Shown: piece after piece, positions 1-7,376 of the stretch
How the letters are laid out: every line of letters starts with the position of its first letter
Numbering within the stretch: position 1 is the first letter of the stretch
Assembly (NCBI RefSeq): GCF_014648255.1
Contig: NZ_BMQT01000006.1
Span: 1-64,000 of the forward strand
Source of the DNA: Nocardioides albus
Lineage (GTDB): Bacteria > Actinomycetota > Actinomycetes > Propionibacteriales > Nocardioidaceae
Length of the DNA: 64,000 nt
Direction: 5' to 3'
Program-made: the position numbers and the translations under genes
The notes under the pieces: generated by a model
Told to the model about the DNA's origin: nothing
Seen by the model: only the letters and a program-made list of their open reading frames with translations
The model's database searches: none

Positions 1-67
1 CTATGAAGCTCTCAACCGAGAGCAACAACCCGTATAGCGGCGGCAGAGAACCTGGGGCGCTTCAGGA

Positions 68-106
68 TCGCCGAAGGCGACCGGCGAAGCCGGCGGCCAA
101 AGGCCG
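68..106. repeat. Three abutting 13-nt hairpins
   Basis: Three perfect mini-hairpins follow each other without a spacer: 68-80, 81-93 and 94-106. Each has a 5-bp stem and a 3-nt loop (GAA, GAA, AAA). They lie about 100 bp past the stop of the minus-strand oxidoreductase, so they could help end its transcript, but no T-run follows. The rest of 1-204 shows no convincing gene, only a small stem at 8-23 (GCTCTC-AACC-GAGAGC). Confidence 0.6.
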
Positions 107-204
107 TCCTTGACTCCGGGACACGGCGAGAACACCATCCAAACAGGGTCGGCGGCCCCAACCCAACAAAGACGCCCAACCCCAAGAGCCTGCCCCAACC
201 CCAT

Positions 205-1593
205 TCAGGAGTCGAACCCGAGCCCCAGCCGATCCATCGTCCGCAGGAAGAGATCCCGCCGACCACCATTGACATCCGCCTTACCCAGCGACCGGACCAT
301 CATCTGGATCCCGGCATAGCGCGCCGGCTCCGGCGGGAACGGCAACGGCTTGGAGCGCACCATCTCCAGCGACGTACGCTCCGTCTCCTCACCGCTGAGC
401 AGGTCGAGCATCACCTGGGCGCCGAAGCGGGTGGCCCCGACGCCGAGACCGGTGTAGCCGAGGGCGTAGGCCACGCGGCCGGCGTAGGCCTTCCCGAAGA
501 AGGCGGAGAAGCGGGTGCAGGTGTCGATCACGCCGGCCCAGCGGTGCGTGAAGCGCAGGCCAGCCAGCTGCGGGAAGGTCTCGAAGAAGTGACCGGCGAG
601 GCGGTCGTGCGTCGCCCCGGTCTCCAGCTCCGGTGAGATCTTCGAGCCGAAGTGGTAGATCGCGTCGTACCCGCCCCAGAGGATCCGGTTGTCCCTGGTC
701 AGGCGGTAGTAGTGGAAATGGTTGGCGGAGTCGCTGACGCCCTGCCGGTTCGTCCAGCCGATCGAGGCGAGCTGCTCGGCTGTGAGCGGCTCGGTCATGA
801 GTACGTAGTCGTATACCGGCACCGTCATCATCCGCAGCCGCCGCAGCAGCGGCGGGAAGGCGTTGGTGGCCAAGGCGACTCGACCAGCGCGCACCGACCC
901 CATGATCGTCGACACCTTCATTCCGGCCCCGTCGCGGGCGAGGCCGGTCGCCGCGGAACCCTCGTGGATCACCACACCCGCGTCCAGACAGGCCTGCCGC
1001 AGTCCCCACGCCAGTCGCGCCGGTTCGACCGTCGCCGTGTCGCCGAGCACCTCCAGACCACCGAGATAGGTCGGCGAGCGAAGCTCCTTCCGCACACCGG
1101 TCTCGTCCAGCAGCCGGTGCTTGATGCCGTGCTCGGACAACGCTGCCGACCATTCGGCGAGGTCGTCGACCTCGTGCGGGCGGGTGGCGACGTTGAGGGC
1201 GCCAGTCATCTGCCAGTCACAGTCGATGCGGTGCTCCTCGATGGTGGCGGCCATCTCGGCGAGGTTCTCCTCACCGAGGCGGTCCAGCGTCGCGAGCTCG
1301 TCTGGCCAGCGCTCCAGCCCATTCCAGAAACCGTGCGTCAAAGACGCCTCGGCGAAGCCGCCGTTGCGCCCCGAGGCCTGGTCACCGCACTGCCCGGCCT
1401 CGAGGACCATCACCGACCACGACGGAAACCGCGTCCTGGCCAGCAGCGCCGTCCACAGCCCCGAGTAGCCGCCGCCGACGACCACCAGGTCGGCTTCGGC
1501 CATTCCGACCAGTGGCGGCGACGGCGCAGGCTTCCCGGGGTCGTCCAGCCAATAGACGGCTGGCTTGGCATCGGTCAGCGACACATGGCTCAC
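205..1593 (-). CDS. FAD-dependent amine oxidoreductase (PuuB/DadA type)
   Basis: A DAO-family flavoprotein of 462 residues, expected to oxidise an amine or amino acid such as gamma-glutamylputrescine. The N-terminal dinucleotide-binding motif is VVGGGYSGLW, followed by SGRNGG, typical of PuuB-like enzymes. The C-terminal part contains the HRWAGVID-type segment that is also present, as HRWGGVLG, in the paralogue at 2184-3575. The start is the GTG at 1593; a second GTG at 1584 is possible. The open frame continues upstream, but that part is antisense to the Lrp gene and is not coding. The gene is divergent from that Lrp gene, its probable regulator. The exact substrate cannot be read from sequence. 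Confidence 0.9.
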   Translation of the reverse strand: MSHVSLTDAKPAVYWLDDPGKPAPSPPLVGMAEADLVVVGGGYSGLWTALLARTRFPSWSVMVLEAGQCGDQASGRNGGFAEASLTHGFWNGLERWPDELATLDRLGEENLAEMAATIEEHRIDCDWQMTGALNVATRPHEVDDLAEWSAALSEHGIKHRLLDETGVRKELRSPTYLGGLEVLGDTATVEPARLAWGLRQACLDAGVVIHEGSAATGLARDGAGMKVSTIMGSVRAGRVALATNAFPPLLRRLRMMTVPVYDYVLMTEPLTAEQLASIGWTNRQGVSDSANHFHYYRLTRDNRILWGGYDAIYHFGSKISPELETGATHDRLAGHFFETFPQLAGLRFTHRWAGVIDTCTRFSAFFGKAYAGRVAYALGYTGLGVGATRFGAQVMLDLLSGEETERTSLEMVRSKPLPFPPEPARYAGIQMMVRSLGKADVNGGRRDLFLRTMDRLGLGFDS

Positions 1594-1611
1594 CTTGCCA
1601 ACTATGGCAAG
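1594..1611. promoter_or_regulatory. Perfect inverted repeat abutting an oxidoreductase start
   Basis: CTTGCCA-ACTA-TGGCAAG is a perfect 7-bp inverted repeat ending one base before the GTG at 1593, in the intergenic region shared with the divergent Lrp gene. It may be an operator for Lrp. As RNA it would fold over the ribosome-binding region of the oxidoreductase, which would favour the GTG at 1584. The two options cannot be separated by sequence alone. Confidence 0.45.
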
Positions 1612-1716
1612 TCTGCACGCCCGAAACCACCCATTAGATACGGAATCATGTAAATAGTTCGCCACACACGACGGATTTCGTTGCAAGGGACCAGTAGCAA
1701 AAGGTTGACTGGCCCC

Positions 1717-2187
1717 ATGACTCGCAAGCACAACGGGGGCGCTCACCTCGATGAGGTCAACAAGCTGATCATCGAGCAGCTGCAGCAGGACGGCCGGCGC
1801 AGCTATGCCGCGATCGGCAAGGAGGTCGGCCTGAGCGAGGCGGCGGTCCGACAGCGCGTACAGCGCCTCGTCGACAGCGGCGTCATGCAGGTCGTCGCGG
1901 TCACCGATCCGCTCGAGCTCGGCTTCGCACGGCAGGCGATGATCGGCGTACGCACCTCCGGGCCGGTCGAGGGGATCGCCGACGAGCTCGGCAAGCTCGA
2001 CGAGGTCGACTACATCGTCATCACCGCCGGCTCCTACGACCTGCTCGTCGAGGTCGTCGCCGAGAGCGACGAGGCCCTCCTCAACCTCATCTCCAGCAAG
2101 ATCCGCGCGATCGACGGCGTGGTGAGCACCGAGACCTTCATGTACCTCCACCTGCACAAGCAAACCTACGCCTGGGGAGTCAGGTGA
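1717..2187 (+). CDS. Lrp/AsnC family transcriptional regulator
   Basis: A 156-residue Lrp/AsnC protein. The N-terminal winged helix-turn-helix covers residues ~8-60 (LDEVNKLIIEQLQQDGRRSY, then IGKEVGLSEAAVRQRVQRL), and a C-terminal RAM ligand-binding domain covers ~70-150. Such proteins respond to amino acids or related amines. It overlaps the downstream oxidoreductase by four bases (GTGA), so the two are co-translated, and it is divergent from the related oxidoreductase at 205-1593. Control of both oxidases is the simplest reading. The start is the ATG at 1717; an upstream TTG at 1681 is less likely because the family begins close to the helix-turn-helix. Confidence 0.93.
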   Translation: MTRKHNGGAHLDEVNKLIIEQLQQDGRRSYAAIGKEVGLSEAAVRQRVQRLVDSGVMQVVAVTDPLELGFARQAMIGVRTSGPVEGIADELGKLDEVDYIVITAGSYDLLVEVVAESDEALLNLISSKIRAIDGVVSTETFMYLHLHKQTYAWGVR

Positions 2188-3575
2188 GCGAGCCGGTGAG
2201 CGGGTACGCCGACATCAGCCTGTGGCACGAGACCGCGGGCGACTCCTGGGAGCCGCGACCGGCGCTGATGGGCGACCTCGAGGTGGACGTCGCGATCGTC
2301 GGCGCCGGCTACACCGGACTGTGGACCGCCTACTACCTGACCGAGGCCCGGCCCGAGCTGAGGATCGCGATCCTCGAGGCCGAAGTCGCCGGGTTCGGGG
2401 CATCAGGCCGCAACGGTGGCTGGTGCTCGGCCCTCTTTCCCGCTTCGCTCGACAAGGTCGCGGCGGGCTCGAGCCGGGAGGCAGCGCTCGCCCAGGATCG
2501 CGCCATGCGCGCCACCGTCGACGAGGTGATCCGCGTCGCCGAGGAGGAGGGCATCGAGGCTGACATCACCAAGGGCGGCACGATCACCCTGGCCCGTACG
2601 CAGGCACAGCTCGAGCGCGCGGGGGCCGAGGTCGAGCACGCCAGGTCCTGGGGTCTCGGCGAGGCCGAGCTCGCCCTCCTCGACCGGACCGGCGCCGAGC
2701 AGCGCCTCGCCGCGACCGACACCCTGGGCGCGACCTACACCCCCGACTGCGCCGCGCTCCACCCGGCCAAGCTCGTCCGCGGCCTGGCCCGTGTCGTCGA
2801 GTCCCGCGGCGTCACGATCTATGAGCAGACTCCCGTCATCGCCATCGAACCACACCTGGTGAGGACGAAGCGCGACGTGGTCTCCGCCGACGTCGTCGTA
2901 CGCGCCACCGAGGGCTACACCCCGACCCTGGCCGGCATGGAGCGCGAGGTCATCCCGGTGCGCTCCCTCATCATCGCCACCGAGCCGCTCTCCGACCTGG
3001 TCTGGTCGAGCATCGGCCTGGAGGAGCGCGAGACCTTCTCCGACGGCCGGCACCTGCTGATCTACGGTCAGCGCACCGCGGACGACCGGCTGGTCTTCGG
3101 CGGGCGCGGCGCTCCGTACTCCTTCGGGTCGAAGATCACCCACGCCGACGCCTCCGACCTGCGCACCCACCGTCGCCTGCTGACAACCTTGATCGAGATG
3201 TTCCCTGCCATACGCGGCCACCAGGTCACCCACCGATGGGGCGGCGTGCTCGGCATCCCGCGCGACTGGCACGCCTCGGTCGGCTACGACCCCAGCAGCG
3301 GGCTCGCCCACGCCGGCGGTTACGTCGGCGACGGCGTCGCGACCACCAACCTGGCCGGGCGTACGCTGCGCGACCTCATCCTCGGCACCCCCTCCGATCT
3401 CACCGCACTCCCCTGGGTCGGCCATGTCTCACCCCGCTGGGAACCGGAGCCCCTGCGCTGGCTCGGCGTCAACGCCGGGCTGCGCGCGATGACGGCAGCA
3501 GACGCGGAGGAGTCCGCGACCGGCAAGGCCTCCCTGGTCGCCCGCGCCGTCGCCCCGCTGGTCGGCGGCCACTGA
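2184..3575 (+). CDS. FAD-dependent amine oxidoreductase (PuuB type)
   Basis: A DAO-family flavoprotein of 463 residues, a distant paralogue of the product of 205-1593. The FAD-binding motif VAIVGAGYTGLWTAYYL lies at residues ~35-51, followed by GFGASGRNGGW. HRWGGVLG and GYVGDGVATTNLAGR are typical of gamma-glutamylputrescine oxidase-like enzymes. The GTG start overlaps the Lrp stop codon by four bases. The pair plus regulator suggests polyamine or amino-acid catabolism, but no other putrescine-pathway gene is nearby, so the substrate remains open. Confidence 0.9.
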   Translation: MSEPVSGYADISLWHETAGDSWEPRPALMGDLEVDVAIVGAGYTGLWTAYYLTEARPELRIAILEAEVAGFGASGRNGGWCSALFPASLDKVAAGSSREAALAQDRAMRATVDEVIRVAEEEGIEADITKGGTITLARTQAQLERAGAEVEHARSWGLGEAELALLDRTGAEQRLAATDTLGATYTPDCAALHPAKLVRGLARVVESRGVTIYEQTPVIAIEPHLVRTKRDVVSADVVVRATEGYTPTLAGMEREVIPVRSLIIATEPLSDLVWSSIGLEERETFSDGRHLLIYGQRTADDRLVFGGRGAPYSFGSKITHADASDLRTHRRLLTTLIEMFPAIRGHQVTHRWGGVLGIPRDWHASVGYDPSSGLAHAGGYVGDGVATTNLAGRTLRDLILGTPSDLTALPWVGHVSPRWEPEPLRWLGVNAGLRAMTAADAEESATGKASLVARAVAPLVGGH

Positions 3576-3600
3576 TCCCGACGGATAAACCGGTTGCACA

Positions 3601-3638
3601 CGCCGGTCGCGGTCCGCCACCATGGACCGCGACCGGCG
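3601..3638 (+). terminator. Hairpin terminator after the oxidoreductase
   Basis: A perfect 15-bp GC-rich stem (3601-3615 with 3624-3638) and an 8-nt loop, 25 bases after the stop at 3575. There is no T-run, which is usual for actinobacterial terminators. Confidence 0.7.
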
Positions 3639-3679
3639 TACCTCGTCCTTGAGGCGCCCTTGATCGAGAGGAGCAGACC

Positions 3680-3766
3680 ATGACTGTCGTTGTCCTGTGC
3701 CTGCCCACAGACCACATCTCTCGCATCAGGAGCACCCGTAGTGACTCAGGAGAATCTCTCCGCTGA
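3680..3766 (+). CDS. Possible 28-residue leader peptide before the RIO kinase
   Basis: An ATG at 3680 is preceded by a strong Shine-Dalgarno sequence (GAGAGGAG, 3666-3673). It opens a 28-codon frame beginning MTVVVLCLPTDHIS and rich in Ser and Arg after that. The frame runs past the GTG start of the kinase gene (3741) and stops at 3766, a 26-base overlap in another frame. The ribosome-binding site is better than that of many real genes here. Translation of this frame would affect initiation at 3741. I do not recognise the peptide, and it may be fortuitous. Confidence 0.35.
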   Translation: MTVVVLCLPTDHISRIRSTRSDSGESLR

Positions 3767-4616
3767 TCCCATCGGTGGGATCGACCCGAACTTCATCTTC
3801 GACTTCCAGGCGTACGACGACGACCTGGACGAAGGACAACGCTGGTCCACCTGGCTCTCGGTCGAGCCGCTCTCCCGTGGACCGGAGCCGCGCCCCGACT
3901 GGGTGGTGACCTCCCAGGGCGCCATCGACACCGAGCTCGGCATCCTCAAGACCGGCAAGGAGGCCGACGCCTTCCTGCTGGTCCGCGCCGACCCGCTGGA
4001 GCCGGAGCACGAGGCAGTGATGGTGGCCAAGCGCTATCGCGACGCCGACCATCGCACCTTCCACCGGGCCGCGACCTACACCGAGGGCCGCTCGGTCAAG
4101 CGCTCGCGTGACGAGCGCGCTCTGAAGAAGGGCTCGACCTTCGGCCGCGAGGTCGCCAAGGCCGAATGGGCCAATGCCGAGTGGAACGCGCTCGTACGCT
4201 GCTGGAACCTCGGTCTCCCGGTCCCCTATCCCGTGCAGATCGACGGGACCGAGATCCTGATGGAGTGGATCGCGGTCGACGGCGGCAACGGCGAGCTCGA
4301 GACGGCGCCACGGCTCGCCCAGACCCGACCTGAGCGGCACGTCTTGGAGATGTGGTGGGACGGGCTGGTCGACTCGCTGGCCACGATGGTGCAGGCGGGG
4401 ATGGTCCACGGCGACCTCTCCCCCTACAACATCCTGGCCCAGGACGACCGGCTGGTGATCATCGACCTGCCCCAGATCATCGACCTGGTCGGCAACCCCC
4501 TCGGCTTCGACTTCCTGCTCCGCGACATCGCCAACGTGGCGAAGTGGTTCCAGGCCAAGGGCCTGGAGGTGGACGAGCAAGAGGTCTACGCCGACCTGAT
4601 GGCGCACGCCTTCTGA
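3741..4616 (+). CDS. RIO-type serine/threonine protein kinase
   Basis: A 291-residue RIO1-like kinase/ATPase. It shows the RIO nucleotide loop (LKTGKEADAFLL, residues ~69-80), the ATP-binding lysine in VMVAKRYR (K97), the catalytic loop VHGDLSPYNIL (~222-232) and the metal-binding Asp in VIIDLPQIID (~D242). In archaea and eukaryotes RIO proteins act in ribosome maturation; the bacterial role is poorly defined. The GTG start has AGGAG eight bases upstream (3728-3732). An overlapping leader frame precedes it. A perfect 23-bp hairpin follows the stop. Confidence 0.88.
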   Translation: MTQENLSADPIGGIDPNFIFDFQAYDDDLDEGQRWSTWLSVEPLSRGPEPRPDWVVTSQGAIDTELGILKTGKEADAFLLVRADPLEPEHEAVMVAKRYRDADHRTFHRAATYTEGRSVKRSRDERALKKGSTFGREVAKAEWANAEWNALVRCWNLGLPVPYPVQIDGTEILMEWIAVDGGNGELETAPRLAQTRPERHVLEMWWDGLVDSLATMVQAGMVHGDLSPYNILAQDDRLVIIDLPQIIDLVGNPLGFDFLLRDIANVAKWFQAKGLEVDEQEVYADLMAHAF

Positions 4617-4620
4617 GCCC

Positions 4621-4670
4621 GCGCTGTGCTGCCAGGAGTGCGCGATGGCGCACTCCTGGCAGCACAGCGC
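4621..4670. terminator. Bidirectional hairpin terminator
   Basis: A perfect 23-bp stem (4621-4643 with 4648-4670) and a GATG loop, between the convergent kinase and TetR genes. It lies 4 bp from the kinase stop and 6 bp from the TetR stop, so it can serve both. Confidence 0.88.
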
Positions 4671-4676
4671 GGCGGT

Positions 4677-5270
4677 TCAGCGCGCCAGGCCGCGCATCAG
4701 GGTGGCGACGACGTCGCGCAGCATCCGCTGTGACTGCTCGGGCGTCACGAAGCCGGAGCCGACGAAGGTGGCCAGGCCCTGGAGCGCGGCGAGGACGGTG
4801 ACCCCGATGACTTCCGGGTCACCGTCGACGACCTCACCGCGGGCCTGGCCTTCGGTGAGCAGCGCGGTGGGGTGAGCGAAGGCGGCGGCGACGGCCTCGG
4901 CGATCTCGGCGCCGGCGGTCTCGCTGTGCTTGCGCGCGAACATCACCGAGAGCAGCGCCGGGTTGTCGGTGGCGAACTCGAGGTAGGCCGAGGCGAAGGT
5001 CACCAGGTCGTCGGTCAGCGAGCCGCGGGTGGCCAACGCGGCATCCATCACCTCGCCCAGCCGCCGGAACCCCGCGACCGCGAGCGCGTCGAAGAGCGCG
5101 TTCTTGTCGCGGAAGTGGGCGCTCGGCGCGGCGTGGCTCACGCCCAGATCGCGGGCGATGGCGCGTAGCGAGAGCGCATCGGTGCCCGACTCACGCAGCA
5201 CCTCCTCCGCACGGCGGAGCACCGCGGCGCGCAGGTCGCCGTGGTGGTAGCGGGGCATCGTCTCGGTCAT
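4677..5270 (-). CDS. TetR family transcriptional regulator
   Basis: A 197-residue TetR-type repressor. The N-terminal helix-turn-helix covers residues ~10-55 (LSLRAIARDLGVSHAAPSAH, then FRDKNALFDAL). The C-terminal part has the ending common to TetR proteins with a WHG-type ligand domain. It is divergent from the SDR gene at 5343. The 72-bp gap holds a near-perfect inverted repeat overlapping the SDR promoter, so it probably represses the SDR and itself. The start is the ATG at 5270 (MTETMPRYHHGDLR); the open frame upstream is antisense to other genes. Confidence 0.92.
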   Translation of the reverse strand: MTETMPRYHHGDLRAAVLRRAEEVLRESGTDALSLRAIARDLGVSHAAPSAHFRDKNALFDALAVAGFRRLGEVMDAALATRGSLTDDLVTFASAYLEFATDNPALLSVMFARKHSETAGAEIAEAVAAAFAHPTALLTEGQARGEVVDGDPEVIGVTVLAALQGLATFVGSGFVTPEQSQRMLRDVVATLMRGLAR

Positions 5271-5307
5271 CAGGGCACACCCTATCGAGATTTCACTGAT
5301 ATTGGCA

Positions 5308-5336
5308 TTGTCAAGATTCTTGTCAGCGTCTAGATT
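5308..5336 (+). promoter_or_regulatory. SDR promoter with embedded TetR-type operator
   Basis: A -35 element TTGTCA (5308-5313), a 17-bp spacer and a -10 element TAGATT (5331-5336) place transcription start at about the ATG (5343), so the mRNA is probably leaderless. The imperfect palindrome TGTCAAG-ATT-CTTGTCA (5309-5325, one mismatch) overlaps the -35 and spacer, the position expected of an operator for the divergent TetR protein. Confidence 0.6.
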
Positions 5337-5342
5337 GAATCC

Positions 5343-6221
5343 ATGACCGAACAGAAGTGGACAACCGATCGGCTGCCGTCCTTCGAGGGCCGCACCGTGA
5401 TCGTCACCGGCGCGACCAGCGGTCTGGGCCGCATCGTCGCCACCGAGCTCAGCGCGAAGGGTGCCCGTGTCGTCCTGGCCGTACGCAACACGGCCGCCGG
5501 CGAGGAGGTGGCCACTGCGATCGGAGGCAAGACGGAGGTGCGGTCGCTCGACCTCGCCGACCTCAGCTCGGTGCGACAGTTCGCCGACGCATGGGAGGGG
5601 AAGATCGACGTACTCATCAACAACGCCGGGATCATGATGGTGCCGAAGCGTCTCACGACCGACGGCTACGAGAGCCAGCTCGCCACCAACCACCTCGGGC
5701 ACTTCGCGCTCACCAACCTGCTCCTGCCCCACATCACCGACCGCGTCGTCACGGTCGCCTCCTCGGCCCACCGCTGGGGCGGCTTCGACATCGACGACCT
5801 CAACTGGGAGCGGCGCGACTACCAGCCGGAGAAGGCCTACGGACAGTCGAAGATCTCCAACCTGCTCTTCACCCTCGAGCTGCAGCGACGTCTGGAGGGC
5901 ACTGGGATCCGGGCGTACGCCGCCCACCCGGGCTACGCCGCCACGAACCTGCAGAGCCACACCGGCAACCGCCTCAAGCACGCCCTCATGACGCTCGGCA
6001 ACCGGGTCGTCGCGCAGTCGGCCGAGGCAGGCGCCCTCCCGACTCTGTACGCGGCCGGCCAGGATCTTCCGGCGGGAAGCTATGTCGGACCCGACGGGCT
6101 CGGCGAGTACCGCGGCAGCCCGACGCTCGTCGGGCGCACCGCGATCGCCTCCGATCCCGACCTGGCCCGCAAGCTGTGGGCGGAGTCCGAGGCGATGACC
6201 GGGGTCTCCTGGCCACTGTGA
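5343..6221 (+). CDS. Short-chain dehydrogenase/reductase
   Basis: A 292-residue NAD(P)-dependent SDR. It carries the Rossmann motif TGATSGLG (residues 22-29), NNAG (93-96), the catalytic serine in VASSAH (~140-141) and YGQSK (166-170). Length and motifs resemble retinol-dehydrogenase/WWOX-like SDRs that reduce carbonyl compounds. It is divergent from a TetR gene that probably controls it, an arrangement often used for detoxification of a reactive or xenobiotic carbonyl. The natural substrate cannot be deduced. Confidence 0.92.
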   Translation: MTEQKWTTDRLPSFEGRTVIVTGATSGLGRIVATELSAKGARVVLAVRNTAAGEEVATAIGGKTEVRSLDLADLSSVRQFADAWEGKIDVLINNAGIMMVPKRLTTDGYESQLATNHLGHFALTNLLLPHITDRVVTVASSAHRWGGFDIDDLNWERRDYQPEKAYGQSKISNLLFTLELQRRLEGTGIRAYAAHPGYAATNLQSHTGNRLKHALMTLGNRVVAQSAEAGALPTLYAAGQDLPAGSYVGPDGLGEYRGSPTLVGRTAIASDPDLARKLWAESEAMTGVSWPL

Positions 6222-6239
6222 GTCGGTAGGTTTCTCGGT

Positions 6240-7376
6240 ATGAAGCATCACCGGGGACGGCATGTCGACATCGAGTCGGTCGAGGAGCTCGACGGGCATC
6301 TGGCGGCAGGAGCGGGGAGCCTGCGCGGGTGGCGATTGCGATCGGTCGACCTCACCTCGCGCTCCACCGCGTTGCGGGACGCCGAGCTCGCGGGGGCGAC
6401 GTTCCTGGGGTGCAGGTTCGCCTCCGGCGACAAGGACTACGCCGAGGACGAGGGCGCACTGGTGATGCCGGTGATCCCCGAGACACCCGTGGACACCTAC
6501 CGCTCCAGGCTCTACACCGCCGAGGAGCTCTACGACGATCCCGTCTATGCGCGGAGCCTTGACGCCAGGGCGTACGCCTGGCTGCAGCAACCGCTCGACG
6601 CCGACGACGAGCTCGCGATCACTCTCCACGACCACGCGATCGACGCCGCGCTCGAGGCGTGGGTGCGGGCCCGACGCGACGAGGGAACCAGGATCGTCGG
6701 GATGATGGGCGGGCACGCGCTGCAGCGGGGCGAGGCGGACTATGCGACCGCTGCCCTTCTGGCCCAGCAGCTCGCGAACCACCATGTGATCGCCACCGGC
6801 GGGGGTCCGGGTGCGATGGAGGCGGCCAACCTGGGGGCCTTCCTCGCCGGCGCACCGAAGACGACGCTGGAGGACGCGCTCGAGAAGCTGGCCGCGGTGC
6901 CGTCGTTCCGGCCCTCGATCCGGGCCTGGGCACAGGTGGCCCTCGGCGTACGCGACGAGGTCGAGGGCAGGCCCGGGAGGTCGCTGGGGATCCCGACCTG
7001 GCACTACGGGCACGAGCCGCCCAACGTGTTCGCCGGCGCGATCGCGAAGTACTTCCGCAACGCCACCCGCGAGGCGGTGCTGCTGGAGGTCTGCGACGGC
7101 GGCATCGTCTTCCTCCCGGGCGCGGGCGGAACCGTGCAGGAGATCTTCCAGGACGCCTGCGAGAACTACTACGCCGACGCGAGCGCGATCGCGCCGATGG
7201 TGCTCGTCGGACGGCGCTACTGGACCGAGACGCTGCCGGTCTGGCCCTTGCTGCAGGCGCTCGCGCGTGGGCGTGCGATGGAGCCGTACGTCCACCTAGT
7301 CGACACCGCCGAGGAGGTGCTCGACGTCATCAAGCCAGAGATCAGGCCAGAGATCAGGCCAGCGAGCGCGCCCTGA
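6240..7376 (+). CDS. LOG-family Rossmann-fold protein, long form
   Basis: A 378-residue protein with the LOG/lysine-decarboxylase-like fold. It carries GGGPGAMEA (residues 187-195) and PGAGGTVQE (293-301), the phosphate-binding and active-site signatures of LOG nucleotide-processing enzymes (cytokinin riboside 5'-monophosphate phosphoribohydrolases and relatives). It is much longer than the ~190-residue LOG enzymes, with an extra ~140-residue N-terminal region, so it belongs to a long LOG-like group of unclear substrate. The last codons contain a 12-bp direct repeat (CCAGAGATCAGG twice). Its 3' end overlaps the convergent glycosyltransferase by 23 bp. Confidence 0.82.
   Translation: MKHHRGRHVDIESVEELDGHLAAGAGSLRGWRLRSVDLTSRSTALRDAELAGATFLGCRFASGDKDYAEDEGALVMPVIPETPVDTYRSRLYTAEELYDDPVYARSLDARAYAWLQQPLDADDELAITLHDHAIDAALEAWVRARRDEGTRIVGMMGGHALQRGEADYATAALLAQQLANHHVIATGGGPGAMEAANLGAFLAGAPKTTLEDALEKLAAVPSFRPSIRAWAQVALGVRDEVEGRPGRSLGIPTWHYGHEPPNVFAGAIAKYFRNATREAVLLEVCDGGIVFLPGAGGTVQEIFQDACENYYADASAIAPMVLVGRRYWTETLPVWPLLQALARGRAMEPYVHLVDTAEEVLDVIKPEIRPEIRPASAP

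Noticed and set aside
1..204. Possible end of a gene entering from the left
   Set aside because: No frame has recognisable protein sequence. The overlapping frames of 67-87 codons are compositional, and the region carries the hairpin array.
4677..7295. An 872-codon minus-strand frame
   Set aside because: Only the last 197 codons (TetR) have protein-like sequence. The rest mirrors the SDR and LOG genes in antisense, as is common in GC-rich DNA.
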